DNA from: a bacterium
GTDB lineage: Bacteria > Bacteroidota > Bacteroidia > Chitinophagales > Saprospiraceae
DNA length: 48,794 bases
Assembly (NCBI GenBank): GCA_024742755.1
Contig: JANSXW010000037.1
Location: 1-48,794 of the forward strand
Reading direction: 5' to 3'
Shown: in pieces, positions 25,301-32,300 of the stretch
How the letters are laid out: each line of letters begins with the position of its first letter
How positions within the stretch are numbered: the first letter of the stretch is position 1
Program-made: the position numbers and the translations under genes
Notes under the pieces: generated by a model
Databases searched by the model: none
Told to the model about the DNA's origin: nothing
Seen by the model: only the letters and a program-made list of their open reading frames with translations

Positions 25301-27502
25301 GGCTTCGGTAGTACAGGCCAGGTCTTCGGTGAAAACGTAGCCGCTCTCGTTGCAGCTGGCAAAAGTAGGCGGCGTGGTGTTGATGACCTGAATTTCACGA
25401 GTCTCCTCGTCGCTAAACAGCAGGTTGACCCCACACTGAGCGGTAGTCAGTGCTTGCTCAATAATGGGCCCTACCACTGGGATAAACCCGATAGGCAACA
25501 GATCAATGAGGTTGATGTCATCGGCGTGTACGACTCCACAGGCGGATTCAGGGAACAAGGGAAAGCCCACCACGTTACGAACGGTTATCGTCCCGCTTTT
25601 GGTCGTAACGTTGTTCGGGATCGTCACCTGCCCATTATCGGGAAAAACATACTCTTCAGCCAAATAGTCAAACGCGCCATCGCCATCCGTATCGGCAACA
25701 ACGATACCGCCTCCGCCGGCCTCAGGGCCGCCAATAATACTGCCCAGCAGCCCAAATACAAACTGCCCGATCGTTTGATCACAAGCCTCTTCAAAGGGCC
25801 CAAGGGGCAGCGGGTCAATACAAGGCTCCGCAAAGCCTACATCAATGCAGAACTCATAGGTGATCACATCACAAACCACTTCAGCTGCATCATTGATACT
25901 TCCCAGCGTGGGGCCTCCGGTTACGGCGTCTCCAAGCAAGCCTGGCAGGCTACCCTGCCATTCTACCTCAACGGATTCGTCCGAACACTGAATCACACCG
26001 TTGACAGGGTCGACCTCCGCCCCAAGCAGAGGGGGTGTTTCAAGAGAAATCAAAGAACACCCAATCAGCAGCCCTGGCTGTGTATTGATCACACAGGGGT
26101 CATGAAGGCTCTCATCGGGCGGGCATTGAGAGCTGAACGGCGCGTTGGCACCACAGTCCAGCCCATCATTATATACGGTGAAGATTTCGCAATCGGTGGC
26201 ATCGCAGGTTGAATTAGACTCTTCCAGGCAGATTTCATACGTGATGGAGCCTGCGCCTATAGGAGCCGCCAGTGTATTGCTGCCCAGGTTGCCGGCCATC
26301 ACGGTCGTGCCGTTGTCGATCGTCACCATAGGGTTGGGCCCAAAGCTGTTGCGGGCAACGGTGACGTTGAAAGTTGAATTCGACGTGCAAAGCGGGGAAG
26401 ATGGGCCAAGGAGAACCACGTCAGGGTCTGGCCCAATCGTGATGTTCAAGGTCGCCTCATCCTGATAGGGCGCTCCTGCACAGCCATTTTCGTTGGGCGC
26501 TAAATAGCGGATATTGAATGTACCGCCACCAGATGGCACCGTCATTTCCTGCCCGTCGATAGTTGCGCTTGGCCCGCTCACGATGGAGAATGTCCCCCCA
26601 CCGGTAATCGCTCCATCAAACAAAATACCGAGGTCAACTGTGCCGCCTGCTGACACACAGTTTACATCCGCATTCTTCAGCGCAGCCCGGGGAGCAGGGA
26701 AGATTTCAAAGTTTTGAGACTCCGAAAAGAAGCAATCCCCATAACTGACCCGGTAGTTGGCTGAGTAAGCACCGGGGTTGGCATCCGAAACATCAAAGGC
26801 ACCGGTTGTCGTATTGAATGCTCCACTGCCCGGGTTGGGCGTAATGGAATACCCTACTGAGATACCCAGAAAGGAAGCGACAACCGGATCGACCGCCGGC
26901 GTGGCAGAGACCGTAAAATCCGCCCCGTCCTGACAGCGGTCGCTGATGGGCGCTACGGACAGGTCCAAATCGTACTCAAAACGTGCCTCGTCAATCCGTG
27001 CGTTAAAGGCATCACCGGTCACCCATCCACCCTCAAAATTGAGGAATTGAATATCAATATCCCCATCATTGAGGTCAGAGGTTACGTTGCCGGCGCTCAC
27101 CGTATAATCAATGCAGCGCGGAGAACCGGAGGACGTCGACACCCCAAAGGCGCCCTGATTGGCGAAGGTCTGACCAGAAATACGGACATCCCAGCGCTCG
27201 TCAGCGTCATTCATATCGCCGTAAAAGCACAGGGTAATCTCCATGTCGTCCGTAGCGCTGAAGCTGGACGCCAACAGTCCGGGCGTCACCCCGAAGCTTG
27301 TGGTGTAGCTTACCGCCGGGTCCATAGGGCCTGGAGTTGTATACGTCTCTGACTGATAGGAGCCAGCGCCACGGGTGTAAGTGCACTGCGCGTTCAATAC
27401 AGGCCATGCCGCTCCAAGCAGCAGGGATAACAGCAGAAGCCTGCGCAGGCACAGCCGTGCATAGGAAGAGCGTAAATGTAGAGTTTGCTTCATCACATTC
27501 AT
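16388..27502 (-). CDS. Giant HYR-repeat surface protein with lamin-tail, P-, dockerin-like, cohesin-like and type IX sorting domains
   Basis: 3704 residues, 11.1 kb, no frameshift. Order: signal peptide (~1-39, RRLLLLSLLLGAAWPVLNAQ); Ig/PKD-like N-terminal region (~40-720); about 14 HYR-type units (~780-2900) with recurring DNC, GTTVLTYRAEDAAGN and C-x-V-x-V elements; a lamin tail domain (~1805-1950) and a proprotein-convertase P-domain (~2020-2175) nested among them; then the module shared with the two small neighbours (~3060-3485), including a dockerin-like pair (~3347-3400, GVSTFDLLMISRHILG and GSITTLDMIQLRKMI); a cohesin-like beta segment (~3487-3604, PGQTVEIPFRVND, LGHQFTLKLEGLQLEQIEY); and a type A C-terminal sorting domain (~3620-3704, NEPNPFRESTVVRYTV to KRMLLTE). 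It should cross the outer membrane by type IX secretion and act as an adhesin or matrix component (inference). ATG at 27502 or 27493. Confidence 0.93.
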   Translation of the reverse strand: MNVMKQTLHLRSSYARLCLRRLLLLSLLLGAAWPVLNAQCTYTRGAGSYQSETYTTPGPMDPAVSYTTSFGVTPGLLASSFSATDDMEITLCFYGDMNDADERWDVRISGQTFANQGAFGVSTSSGSPRCIDYTVSAGNVTSDLNDGDIDIQFLNFEGGWVTGDAFNARIDEARFEYDLDLSVAPISDRCQDGADFTVSATPAVDPVVASFLGISVGYSITPNPGSGAFNTTTGAFDVSDANPGAYSANYRVSYGDCFFSESQNFEIFPAPRAALKNADVNCVSAGGTVDLGILFDGAITGGGTFSIVSGPSATIDGQEMTVPSGGGTFNIRYLAPNENGCAGAPYQDEATLNITIGPDPDVVLLGPSSPLCTSNSTFNVTVARNSFGPNPMVTIDNGTTVMAGNLGSNTLAAPIGAGSITYEICLEESNSTCDATDCEIFTVYNDGLDCGANAPFSSQCPPDESLHDPCVINTQPGLLIGCSLISLETPPLLGAEVDPVNGVIQCSDESVEVEWQGSLPGLLGDAVTGGPTLGSINDAAEVVCDVITYEFCIDVGFAEPCIDPLPLGPFEEACDQTIGQFVFGLLGSIIGGPEAGGGGIVVADTDGDGAFDYLAEEYVFPDNGQVTIPNNVTTKSGTITVRNVVGFPLFPESACGVVHADDINLIDLLPIGFIPVVGPIIEQALTTAQCGVNLLFSDEETREIQVINTTPPTFASCNESGYVFTEDLACTTEANWSIPQVYDGCNGEVLPFIGVTNGVDLTFFNGTAPTPIVPNGPGIYQTAGPLPGSELPAGTYDVTYTAYSCAGVESTCTFPVVVEPGDPVLECPPDLVLKNDVDQCSAIITGLAPVKGVGCASVINYAIDYPDGTGFIDVTTNTLYSEANQGTFNDASGEEFPVGVSTVTYTMMVDINGDGDILDMNEMQTCSFLVEILDAQRPVAECQDVEVQLDNTGNVTVFAMDPFTGESYINAGSFDNCDPSPEILIAKADQVFGPSVSFDCTQVGANYVNLRVTDAFGNRSNCLAEVTVRDFFDGVQLSFDAPEICFEANNPSQLDFRNYLTITLPNGSVLTHDQVENSSFFGDAVGAFGITAFAPAAGTPSVDPGVLSADGIYELGEGTGFVTVSYALALPGLDIPQNGNFALANCLQIVHETFEIRQPLDMPEPECECILQNERIVDLGTVTGGLEPYTIQYDGGQIDVNNDGIIDDEDGEFIYDPGRGFDINDFEQDLGELHIVYTQPTWSIAVVDARGCEIFRSGSCDNDDDTEGPELLCTGAADLFTEPLNCESQYSWDHVLPTDNCDVILYTYTITNPDGSIEGPFDLTTLLNPDITEPIPSQFTGEYEFQLGTTTVSYYVEDAVGNFDECSFEVTVSDDDAPYFTNCPEPVVEVETQEDLCQGFANFALPVADDNCVLPTVTQIDDTGLTPGDLFPLGTTVLTYRAEDAAGNFTDCDVTIIVYDLEDPEILCQDITVPVGASCDYLLTPDRLDAGTTDNCTTGSGTIMLAISLDNQNYVDEIELGLGDLISSPVTVYMQATDAAGNSSFCTTEVNLVDETAPTIICPEDRIIYAEENFCAGKVPNLAAELTIDNCAPIDTVYQVPSPNTLFGTHHGDSLYVVLTVVDIEGNTDTCAVELTLQDTISPVFVNCPEPAVIVDAPDTWCSAYANFSLPLAEDNCAVASITQIDDTGLTSGDLFPVGITVMTWEAADNAGNTSRCDVKVVVNDYHTPPTITCTGDVITNNDPGDAGAIVDNIAPAGVTDNCGDNLTVIYRIQDETGEVIGSGFDDASGTFFDLGSYTVSYAVQDMPLLLITEVTHDISDPVAGTLPLPAAVSNPTGDYVEIANFNSAGLDLSQLQIERIHNGGRDTFVVPTGIVLEPGGVLAVHFGNGTDDVANRIFNVPGAPDLSTTAGAAYVISLSGAILDAAVFGNFSTAATIPFADWNGFVPGNGSGIVRTSVWDTNTADDFTYGEQCMPTSIGQPNPFLPTPVANGTQTAIQAQSTVRVECGFDVTVNDNEFPLFGLYSEPYIYTGSDMLLEAGECMTSTIDITDSYTIADVNLIFQGEIPEFGNLSLTLISPDGQEIVLADAICGATAGAQFTFDSDIDNILPYFCIRLNSNEQLNALGDLDLLSGRAVQGTWTLQAGHNAELSDNPILISGWRLSIQEWLTYDPEGNSFSSAPVAASAMASQEDVTLNAGPGLCLAPYTWVHPVMFDNGPQAGALSMVIEDEDGDVLTAQTLDPGAPVNEEITFSFPLGVSTVIYTLEDEAGNISENIFTVEINDTEAPELVCPDDVVVELGPTECEGRAFPNPQIDEDNCGVVFFTYDPPLNELLPIGQTVVTVTASDATGNETSCTYTQTIVAYTPTHPELSCNDTINVSLGPDCEALITADMLLEGNDYRCYDNYSITLIPQDPSYNGQALPEPVIPLDLAGEYIIAEICDPSTGECCWGIVRAEFKEEPEFICPADTTILCSDDASPAALGEPEVTSCVPGGVTINYSDEFLDNGECASPRVNINRTWTVTDGQGNSASCLQSIVVQELQLDQVVFPPDYDGVDEAPLSCQAVAADPSLLSPDSLGYPTLDGTTNILDNSFCSAAVFYEDEAYETCEGSSLILRTWKVRNYCLPTSEPAVEHVQTIRITDFTGPEILCPDDQVVSTSPFGCSAFLTLPEPNLVEGCAEASYRVSVSGGALSLQPDGTYLLSNLSVGVYTVDYHVTDACGRRTDCSITVTVEDQIDPAAICNDQLNVTVGGGGYGRVFAHDVDEGSWDGCGLERISVRRQYNLDSMTCSPLATPYFSAWGDYIDFNCCDVNDSIKVELHVTDVHGNENLCWITVVPEDKIAPYCEAPANVVVDCDDLPYGFDAADADQLEALFGAPTATDNCGIEAVQQIASNADLECGFGSITRIFRATDIHGLSSTNSCVQSITVNEVHNYEIKFPADAESNCGTATPDTVIYNELACDLLAVTHEDEFFSASGDECYKIFRTWKVINWCQYDGESDPYLVGRDEDCNGTPGDAHVWLLARPNGKIYFDEDTDETPDNNVPGVNLCGVSDDYYSFEYDETGYYQYTQIIKVYDDQAPVISFDAAGLFCSLDNVDCDATVEYPFTIAEDCTPDALTITVALDAFNNGNFEALPDALSGSYPNYTISGIFPIGTHTFEVVVEDGCGNSDLVTLPFVVEDCKAPAPICLNGIAVELMPVDIDGDNLPDPGEGMAEIWASDYVNVASQSPDCSEPIKYSINRAGEPNDPDQTGLVLTCDDAGTLVIEIWAYDAAGNSDFCETYLLVQDNMSVCGDATPGIAGLIHTEDYDPVEGVGVSLSGGAGADFVTANDGTFSFYDVQPGLDYTVTPQLDADPLNGVSTFDLLMISRHILGIAPIDGPYKRIAADVNQSGSITTLDMIQLRKMILGVQIGFSNNTSWRFVEADYVFANPQAPWDEAFPELVNLNDLPATGINGLDFIAVKTGDVTGDAVANSFSSIEDRNYGHSFVLHTPEQEVLPGQTVEIPFRVNDAVRLLGHQFTLKLEGLQLEQIEYAAMQEAHFGLAHLGQGLLTGSWNMETEGLNEGGLLFTLRAKATQGGLLSELLSLNSEVTRTEAYDLLSGTSGLVLGFVQPQDMAQPFALYQNEPNPFRESTVVRYTVPKDGPVTFVLRDAAGRLLLQETQDAAAGDNFWTVSKAKLPSGLIYYTIETAFGTDTKRMLLTE

Positions 27503-27540
27503 GAGTATGATTTGTAAAAAGGTGTCAATACGAACCCGCC

Positions 27541-27565
27541 CCTGACTGTATGATTACCTGTCAGG
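27541..27565. promoter_or_regulatory. Inverted repeat upstream of the giant gene
   Basis: CCTGAC (27541-27546) and GTCAGG (27560-27565) form a 6-bp dyad with a 13-nt spacer, 39 nt before the giant's start. It could be an operator or a 5'-leader hairpin; it is short enough to be chance. Confidence 0.3.
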
Positions 27566-27733
27566 ATGAGCCAATCGGTTACTGGAATATTGGGTTGTTG
27601 AATGGTCAAGCCGTCCTGGCCACCGCCTGATTATTTGGTGCAATGAATCGGTCGTCTGGTGTTTAGGTCAGTGGTTGTGGACTACTTGATTTTTTTGTGG
27701 GAACCTTGGGCTGTGCATATAATTCGGAAAACT

Positions 27734-27741
27734 CAAAATTA
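27734..27741 (-). promoter_or_regulatory. Bacteroidota -7 box (TAATTTTG), candidate for the giant gene
   Basis: Exact TAnnTTTG on the minus strand, between the AraC-type gene's stop and the giant's start; it would give a leader of about 225 nt. No -33 element was seen. Confidence 0.38.
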
Positions 27742-27839
27742 CGTGCCATGGCTTGTTTGAAGCGCTTTGGGAGCTTTGAAAAATGAGACATATTGCCTCG
27801 TTTATGCCGGAAAAAAGGGACATCGCTGCTATTTCAGGT

Positions 27840-28637
27840 TCAACGGTTCTCCTGAATGGCCACCGAAGGGGAGATGCCAAATTCAGCTTTGAATAGCGTA
27901 GAAAAGTACCCGGCGTCAGAAAAGCCCACTTTCATAGCGACTTCTTTTACTGTGTCGTATTGCCCCTCCTGAATTATGGCATAGCTCTGTTGCATCTGCA
28001 ACTGCCGGATAAAGGCACTCGTACTCAGCCCCGTTACTTTTTTGACCTTCCGCAGCAATTGACGGCGGCTGACGCCCATTTCCTGAGCGAGCAGCTCGGT
28101 GCTAAGCTGAGGATGGCCAAGACGGGCGACGACGACTTCCTCCAGTTGGGCACGCCAGGCGTCCGATTCGTCCGAAGCTTCTGGCTTCTGTTCGGGCAGC
28201 GGCGGCGGTTTTGGTGCAACTGTTTCATCAGGCATTTCGGTATCTAAGCTACTTATCTCCTGTTCTAATGTTTCCAGAGCCTGCTGTACTTTTTCCAGGG
28301 CGGCGGCTTTACTATTCTTTTTTGCAGACGGGTCTGTAAGCGGCTTGAGCGTTTCGGCCAGCAGGAAGCGGTTATCCGCTGCGGGCGTTGAGCGATTGGC
28401 TGGAGCAGCCTCTGTGCCGGATGGATGGGAATCAAAGGGCAGCGGTTTGCCCGGTTTGACTTTGGCAGGGCGGTACTGCAGCGCACTGATTTTGGCGTTC
28501 AACTCTTCCCAATGCGCGCTTAATTTACCCCTGAAGCGCCAAAACAACAGCAATACGAACAGGATGAGTGCCGTATTAATGAGCAAAGCAATCGAAATAA
28601 TAGTGATGATGATCCCAGAGTCACTCAGGTGGTCCAT
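27840..28637 (-). CDS. Membrane-anchored AraC-family transcriptional regulator
   Basis: 265 residues from the ATG at 28637 (MDHLSDSGIIITII). One N-terminal membrane helix (~residues 9-33, IIITIISIALLINTALILFV), then a short basic/acidic helical and Pro-rich linker (PKPPPLPEQKPE), and a C-terminal AraC double helix-turn-helix (~165-262: LSTELLAQEMGVSRRQLLRK, VKEVAMKVGFSDAGYFSTLF, FGISPSVAI). The membrane helix joined to an AraC DNA-binding domain without a sensor kinase or ligand domain is the odd feature; it resembles the output half of hybrid regulators. It lies directly upstream of the giant on the same strand and may regulate it (inference). An in-frame opening to 28733 is less likely as start because it adds a Cys-rich non-homologous tail. 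Confidence 0.85.
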   Translation of the reverse strand: MDHLSDSGIIITIISIALLINTALILFVLLLFWRFRGKLSAHWEELNAKISALQYRPAKVKPGKPLPFDSHPSGTEAAPANRSTPAADNRFLLAETLKPLTDPSAKKNSKAAALEKVQQALETLEQEISSLDTEMPDETVAPKPPPLPEQKPEASDESDAWRAQLEEVVVARLGHPQLSTELLAQEMGVSRRQLLRKVKKVTGLSTSAFIRQLQMQQSYAIIQEGQYDTVKEVAMKVGFSDAGYFSTLFKAEFGISPSVAIQENR

Positions 28638-28783
28638 TCTTCGGTATTTTACCCGGCCTGCATTACAGCCGATCCTCTGCCCTGCGCACAACGGGCAGAA
28701 GATGATGAAAGGGAACCTTTGGGGAACGAACACTCAGACGAGAAGTGCTAATGGTGTTTATCGTCAAAGCGGTGCTCGCACCA

Positions 28784-28791
28784 CAAATGTA
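28784..28791 (-). promoter_or_regulatory. Bacteroidota -7 box (TACATTTG), candidate for the AraC-type gene
   Basis: Exact TAnnTTTG on the minus strand about 147 nt upstream of the ATG at 28637. No convincing -33 element. Confidence 0.4.
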
Positions 28792-29054
28792 ACAAAGAGC
28801 GCACACAGAAAAAAGTGCCCTTTGGTCTTAAAAAAACCTTTGTTGATAGAAAAGCGGAATTACAGACTTGAACTTTAACACTTAATCCTTCATCTTCGCA
28901 GTAAAGAGATGCAACCAAATACAATTGGCATGCGTCTTTTCTTTACCCGACTGAAATAGAATTGTAAGCGAAGCTTTTGCTTTGCGCTATCTGCACATCA
29001 TCATTTGCCATTGCTCCCGGGCGGTGTGCGTTCTTTTGATTATCTCCTGCTATT

Positions 29055-29150
29055 TCAAATCTGGTAATTCATGCCCTGTGGTGTTCCACAGCGCAAGCAA
29101 GCGTAACTCAGGCTTAGGACAAGCCTGTTGAAGAATAGAGTTTTTTTCAT
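29055..29150 (-). pseudogene. Possible remnant of a secreted-protein gene start
   Basis: A 31-codon frame beginning MKKTLFFNRLVLSLSYACL, which looks like the first part of a signal peptide, then stopping. Its start lies in the direct repeat at 29142-29163. A second frame at 29230-29162 (22 codons, MKKRSSFFSATQRLLC) begins in the other repeat copy. Both may be decayed 5' ends of exported-protein genes, or chance frames. Confidence 0.3.
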
Positions 29151-29163
29151 ACTAATCCAAGTT
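29142..29163 (-). repeat. 22-base direct repeat, copy A (leader plus ATGAAAAAA)
   Basis: Exact copy of 29222-29243. Read on the minus strand it is AACTTGGATTAGTATGAAAA followed by AA, a leader ending in ATG AAA AAA. It is preceded on that strand by the perfect hairpin at 29192-29166. Confidence 0.85.
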
Positions 29164-29165
29164 AC

Positions 29166-29192
29166 GTTGCTGTGCTCGTTTTGCACAGCAAC
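29166..29192. other. Perfect 10-bp hairpin
   Basis: GTTGCTGTGC (29166-29175) pairs with GCACAGCAAC (29183-29192) around a 7-nt loop. It has no U-tract, so it is probably not a terminator; it stands just upstream (minus strand) of repeat copy A. Confidence 0.75.
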
Positions 29193-29221
29193 CTTTGGGT
29201 TGCCGAAAAAAACGAAGAACG

Positions 29222-29243
29222 TTTTTTCATACTAATCCAAGTT
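29222..29243 (-). repeat. 22-base direct repeat, copy B (leader plus ATGAAAAAA)
   Basis: Exact copy of 29142-29163 at a spacing of 80 bases. It also directly adjoins a hairpin (29247-29271) of different sequence, so position rather than stem sequence is conserved. Confidence 0.85.
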
Positions 29244-29246
29244 TCT

Positions 29247-29278
29247 GAGGGCAGCCACCACGGTTGCCCTCTTTTTTT
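29247..29278 (+). terminator. Plus-strand terminator-like hairpin without an upstream plus-strand gene
   Basis: GAGGGCA (29247-29253) pairs with TGCCCTC (29265-29271), followed by TTTTTTT. It has the form of a rho-independent terminator reading rightward, yet no rightward gene is upstream. It may end a small RNA, or block read-through into the convergent gene. Confidence 0.6.
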
Positions 29279-29290
29279 GCCCAAAACGAA

Positions 29291-29324
29291 GAGGCTGTGA
29301 TGAAGTATTGCTCATCACAGCCTC
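29291..29324 (-). terminator. Terminator hairpin of the zincin/barrel gene
   Basis: A perfect 13-bp stem, GAGGCTGTGATGA with TCATCACAGCCTC, 8-nt loop, 23 nt past the stop of the leftward gene. The U-tract on that strand is short (TTTT, a few bases away). Confidence 0.68.
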
Positions 29325-29347
29325 TGCCGTATTTTAGACTGTGTTGA

Positions 29348-32300
29348 TTACCAGGCGGGGATCAGGTTCAATCCAAAAGTACCCTTTGTTTCCCGCTGTA
29401 GCGGAATGGCATAGTAAGGCTCAAGCACCAAAGCACCGAACAGGTTTACCCGCATAGAGGCGCCCACGCTCATCAGCGGTTGCGCACCAAACCGGTCTAC
29501 GATAGGTTCTCCGGTGGGCCCGATCAGGGGGTTGCCTTCGTTGTCTGTCCGGTAAGTCGGCCCGCTGAGCTGCTCAAAATCGTACCAGGCCACTGCGGCA
29601 TCCGCAAAGAGCGTCAGCTCCGAAAAGAGCAGGCCGGATTTGATTAGCGCCAGGCGCTTCGGCCCGGTGAAAGGGATACGCACCTCAAAATTGGCCACCG
29701 CCAGCTTACTACCAAAGAGTTCATCGATGGAACGGCCGTTTTGGTTCAGGATGGTACTTGCATCGCGTGTGCTGTAGCCCCGGATAAACCAGCTGCTACC
29801 TGCGTAATAAGGAAAAAGCTCATTCGCGCCCTGCCCGTACCGGCCAATGTGCATCGCCCGCATGGCCAGCCCAAACCAGTTGAAGTACTTGTACTTCCGG
29901 TAGTCAGCCGTAGCCTGGAAGTAATTAAACTCCCCAAAGAACCGGTCTATACCAAACCGGAAACGCTGCCCGTTAAGCGGACCGACCAGCCCACCCTGAG
30001 CGTTGTCGCCAACCAGCGCCACACCGGTATTCCAAAGATTGAAGCCCTCGGGGCTGTCCAGCTTCTCCCGTTCCTGCCCCAGCTGACGGCCCACGAATGT
30101 GCCGTCCGTCTCATAAAAGTTGACGTACTGATCGAGGCGGGAACTGTACCGGGCAAAAGAAGCCGAGCCTTCAGCCCGCAGGGTGGTGGAAAACGGGTAG
30201 GCTGCAAATACCGTGGCTTTGTCCTCAAAAATCCGGCGTACAAAGAAGGTGTCTGCCAGTACCGGAATGGTCAGGTCTTCATCGATCGGCAGGCGGTCAA
30301 TGCCCCGGCCGCCAAAGGCGAAACTCCGGAATGGCATGTGGGATATGGAAGCGCCCCAGTTGAACTGACTTTTCCGGTTGATGTAAGCCAGGGCACCACC
30401 AAAGTCAGTAATCTCACCGTTGAGCGCCAGGCTGGTGAACAATTGATTATCGCCCAGGATGTCACTGAACAACATATCTACGCCGCCCGCCAGGCCGGTC
30501 TGTGCGCCAAAGGTATTGCTTGTGCCTACGCCCACGCCGGCACTACCACCCACGTAATCGAGCTGAAATTTGGGCTTGTAGGGCACCGTGGCCAATGCGG
30601 AGTCTGCCAGCTCTGCCTTTGGAGGGAGTTTGTGCAGGATACGGTCCACCTTGCTCTGCACCATTTTATTGAAACGCGGCAGCTGTGCAGCTTCAAAGTT
30701 CACTTCTGAAGGGTCTACCTCCTTATCCAGGAAATCAATCGGGCGGGCCCGGTAGATGCGGTAGCCATTCTGGGAGAAGTAAGTGTACAGCACCCGGTTT
30801 CGGCGTTTTGCGATACTGATGGCTGGTGCATAGTGCGTGATACCGCTCACACCGGTGATCAGGTCAGTAAGTTGGAAGACCTTTTGACTCCAGGGCTCAT
30901 AGCGATAGATATTTCGGAAGCCATCACGGTTGGACAAGAAAATAATGTTACCCGTAGTGTCGAAAACCGGATTAAGGTTGTCGGCACCGGGGAAAACATC
31001 AATATCTGTAGCACGCATGCTTGCCATATCATAAGTGGCGAGGTTGAACGCCCATCTGCCATTGGTACGCCCCCGCTCCCTGGCAAGCCGGTCTGTGGAG
31101 AATGCAATGATATTCCCATTTTCCGACCATTTGGGGTGCATTTCCGAGTAGGCATCATCGGTGAGTTGCTCTACTTCGCCGGTGCGGGCATCAATGAGGT
31201 AGAGATCGGTCTCACCATGATCCAGTCCGGTCACGACAAATTGTTTACCATCGGGCGACCAGTCCGGGTTACTAAAAGCCTCCAGTCCCTGGGGGCGTAA
31301 CTCCCGAATCGTTTCACCACTTTCCACATCTTTGATTACCAGCATGTTGCGCCCTTTACTGAACGCTACGAAGGCAAATTCCCGGCTGTTGGCCGACCAG
31401 GTACCAGAGCTTTCGATGTAGTTGAAGTCATCAATATGCCCGGCGCGGGTGCTGCTCGCCACCTTGCGGATAACCTCACCGGTACGGGCATCGGCCAGGA
31501 AAAGGTCGATGGAAAAGAGGTCTTTCTCAGACAGGAAGATGACGTATCGCCCGTTGGGGCTGATTTCCGGGGCGACATTCATGCGCCCACCGTTTTCGGT
31601 GCCGATAAGCTCCCGCCCTACGAGGCGGTCAGTCGTCGCCGTGGTATCAAAAGCCGCTCCAAAATGGCGCTTAAAGCCATCTACCCAGAGCTTGGACAAA
31701 TCATCTTTGGTCATGCCCAGCACCCGTTTGGAGGCCTCCTCGAAACCATACTTCGCCACCCCTGTAAAGAAAGGCTCAATGATTTCGTCTCCCTTCAGCC
31801 CGGTAAGAAAGGCCCAGAAGACCTGACCGTACCGGTAGGGGAAGTATTTGGGATTACTGAGGTCATCAAGCGTGGGGATATCATCATTGAGCACAGCATC
31901 ACGCATCCACATGGCAGTGTGCGCATCAATACTGCCGATAGACAGGTACTCGGCCATGCCCTCCACCATCCAAAGCGGGAGGTTGCTCAGGCTTTGCAGG
32001 TTGGTGGAATCCCCGTTGAGGATCATATTGTACTGAAAGGCGTGGACCAACTCGTGCCCCAGCACGTGGTGGGTCTGCTGATGCGACATGGCAAAAGGCA
32101 TGATGACCCGGTTTTTCAGGGCCTCGGTCACACCACCGGTCCCTACGCCCACGTTGCCTGAAATGGCATTGGTCTGCTGAAAGTCCGCGTGGTCATTGTA
32201 AAAAATGAGCGGATTGCGCTGCGCGATCGTATCCCGCAGTACATGCTGATGCGTGCGGTACCATTGCTCTGCCTCCTCCGTGATTTCACGGAGGCGTTCC

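Larger units (their letters stand above)
27503..27839. other. 337-bp leader/promoter region of the giant gene
   Basis: No gene. It contains the dyad at 27541-27565 and the -7 box at 27734-27741. The region lies between the AraC-type regulator's stop and the giant's start on the same strand. Confidence 0.5.
28638..29347. other. 710-bp spacer with repeat-plus-hairpin units
   Basis: No normal gene. It holds the AraC -7 box, two 22-base direct repeats each adjoining a strong hairpin, two very short minus-strand frames that begin in those repeats, and three hairpins between 29166 and 29324. The stretch 28800-29050 shows nothing recognisable. Confidence 0.6.

Noticed and set aside
24497-26212. 571-codon plus-strand open frame inside the giant gene
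   Set aside because: Antisense shadow; low-complexity His/Arg/Val-rich translation without any recognisable fold.
29166-29192. Integron attC site
   Set aside because: The flanking bases do not give matching RYYYAAC/GTTRRRY core sites and there is no integrase.
29140-29243. CRISPR array
   Set aside because: Only two repeat copies, T-rich and non-palindromic, with hairpins between them and no cas gene in the window.
29741-30709. 322-codon plus-strand frame opposite the zincin/barrel gene
   Set aside because: Antisense shadow without a start context or domain.
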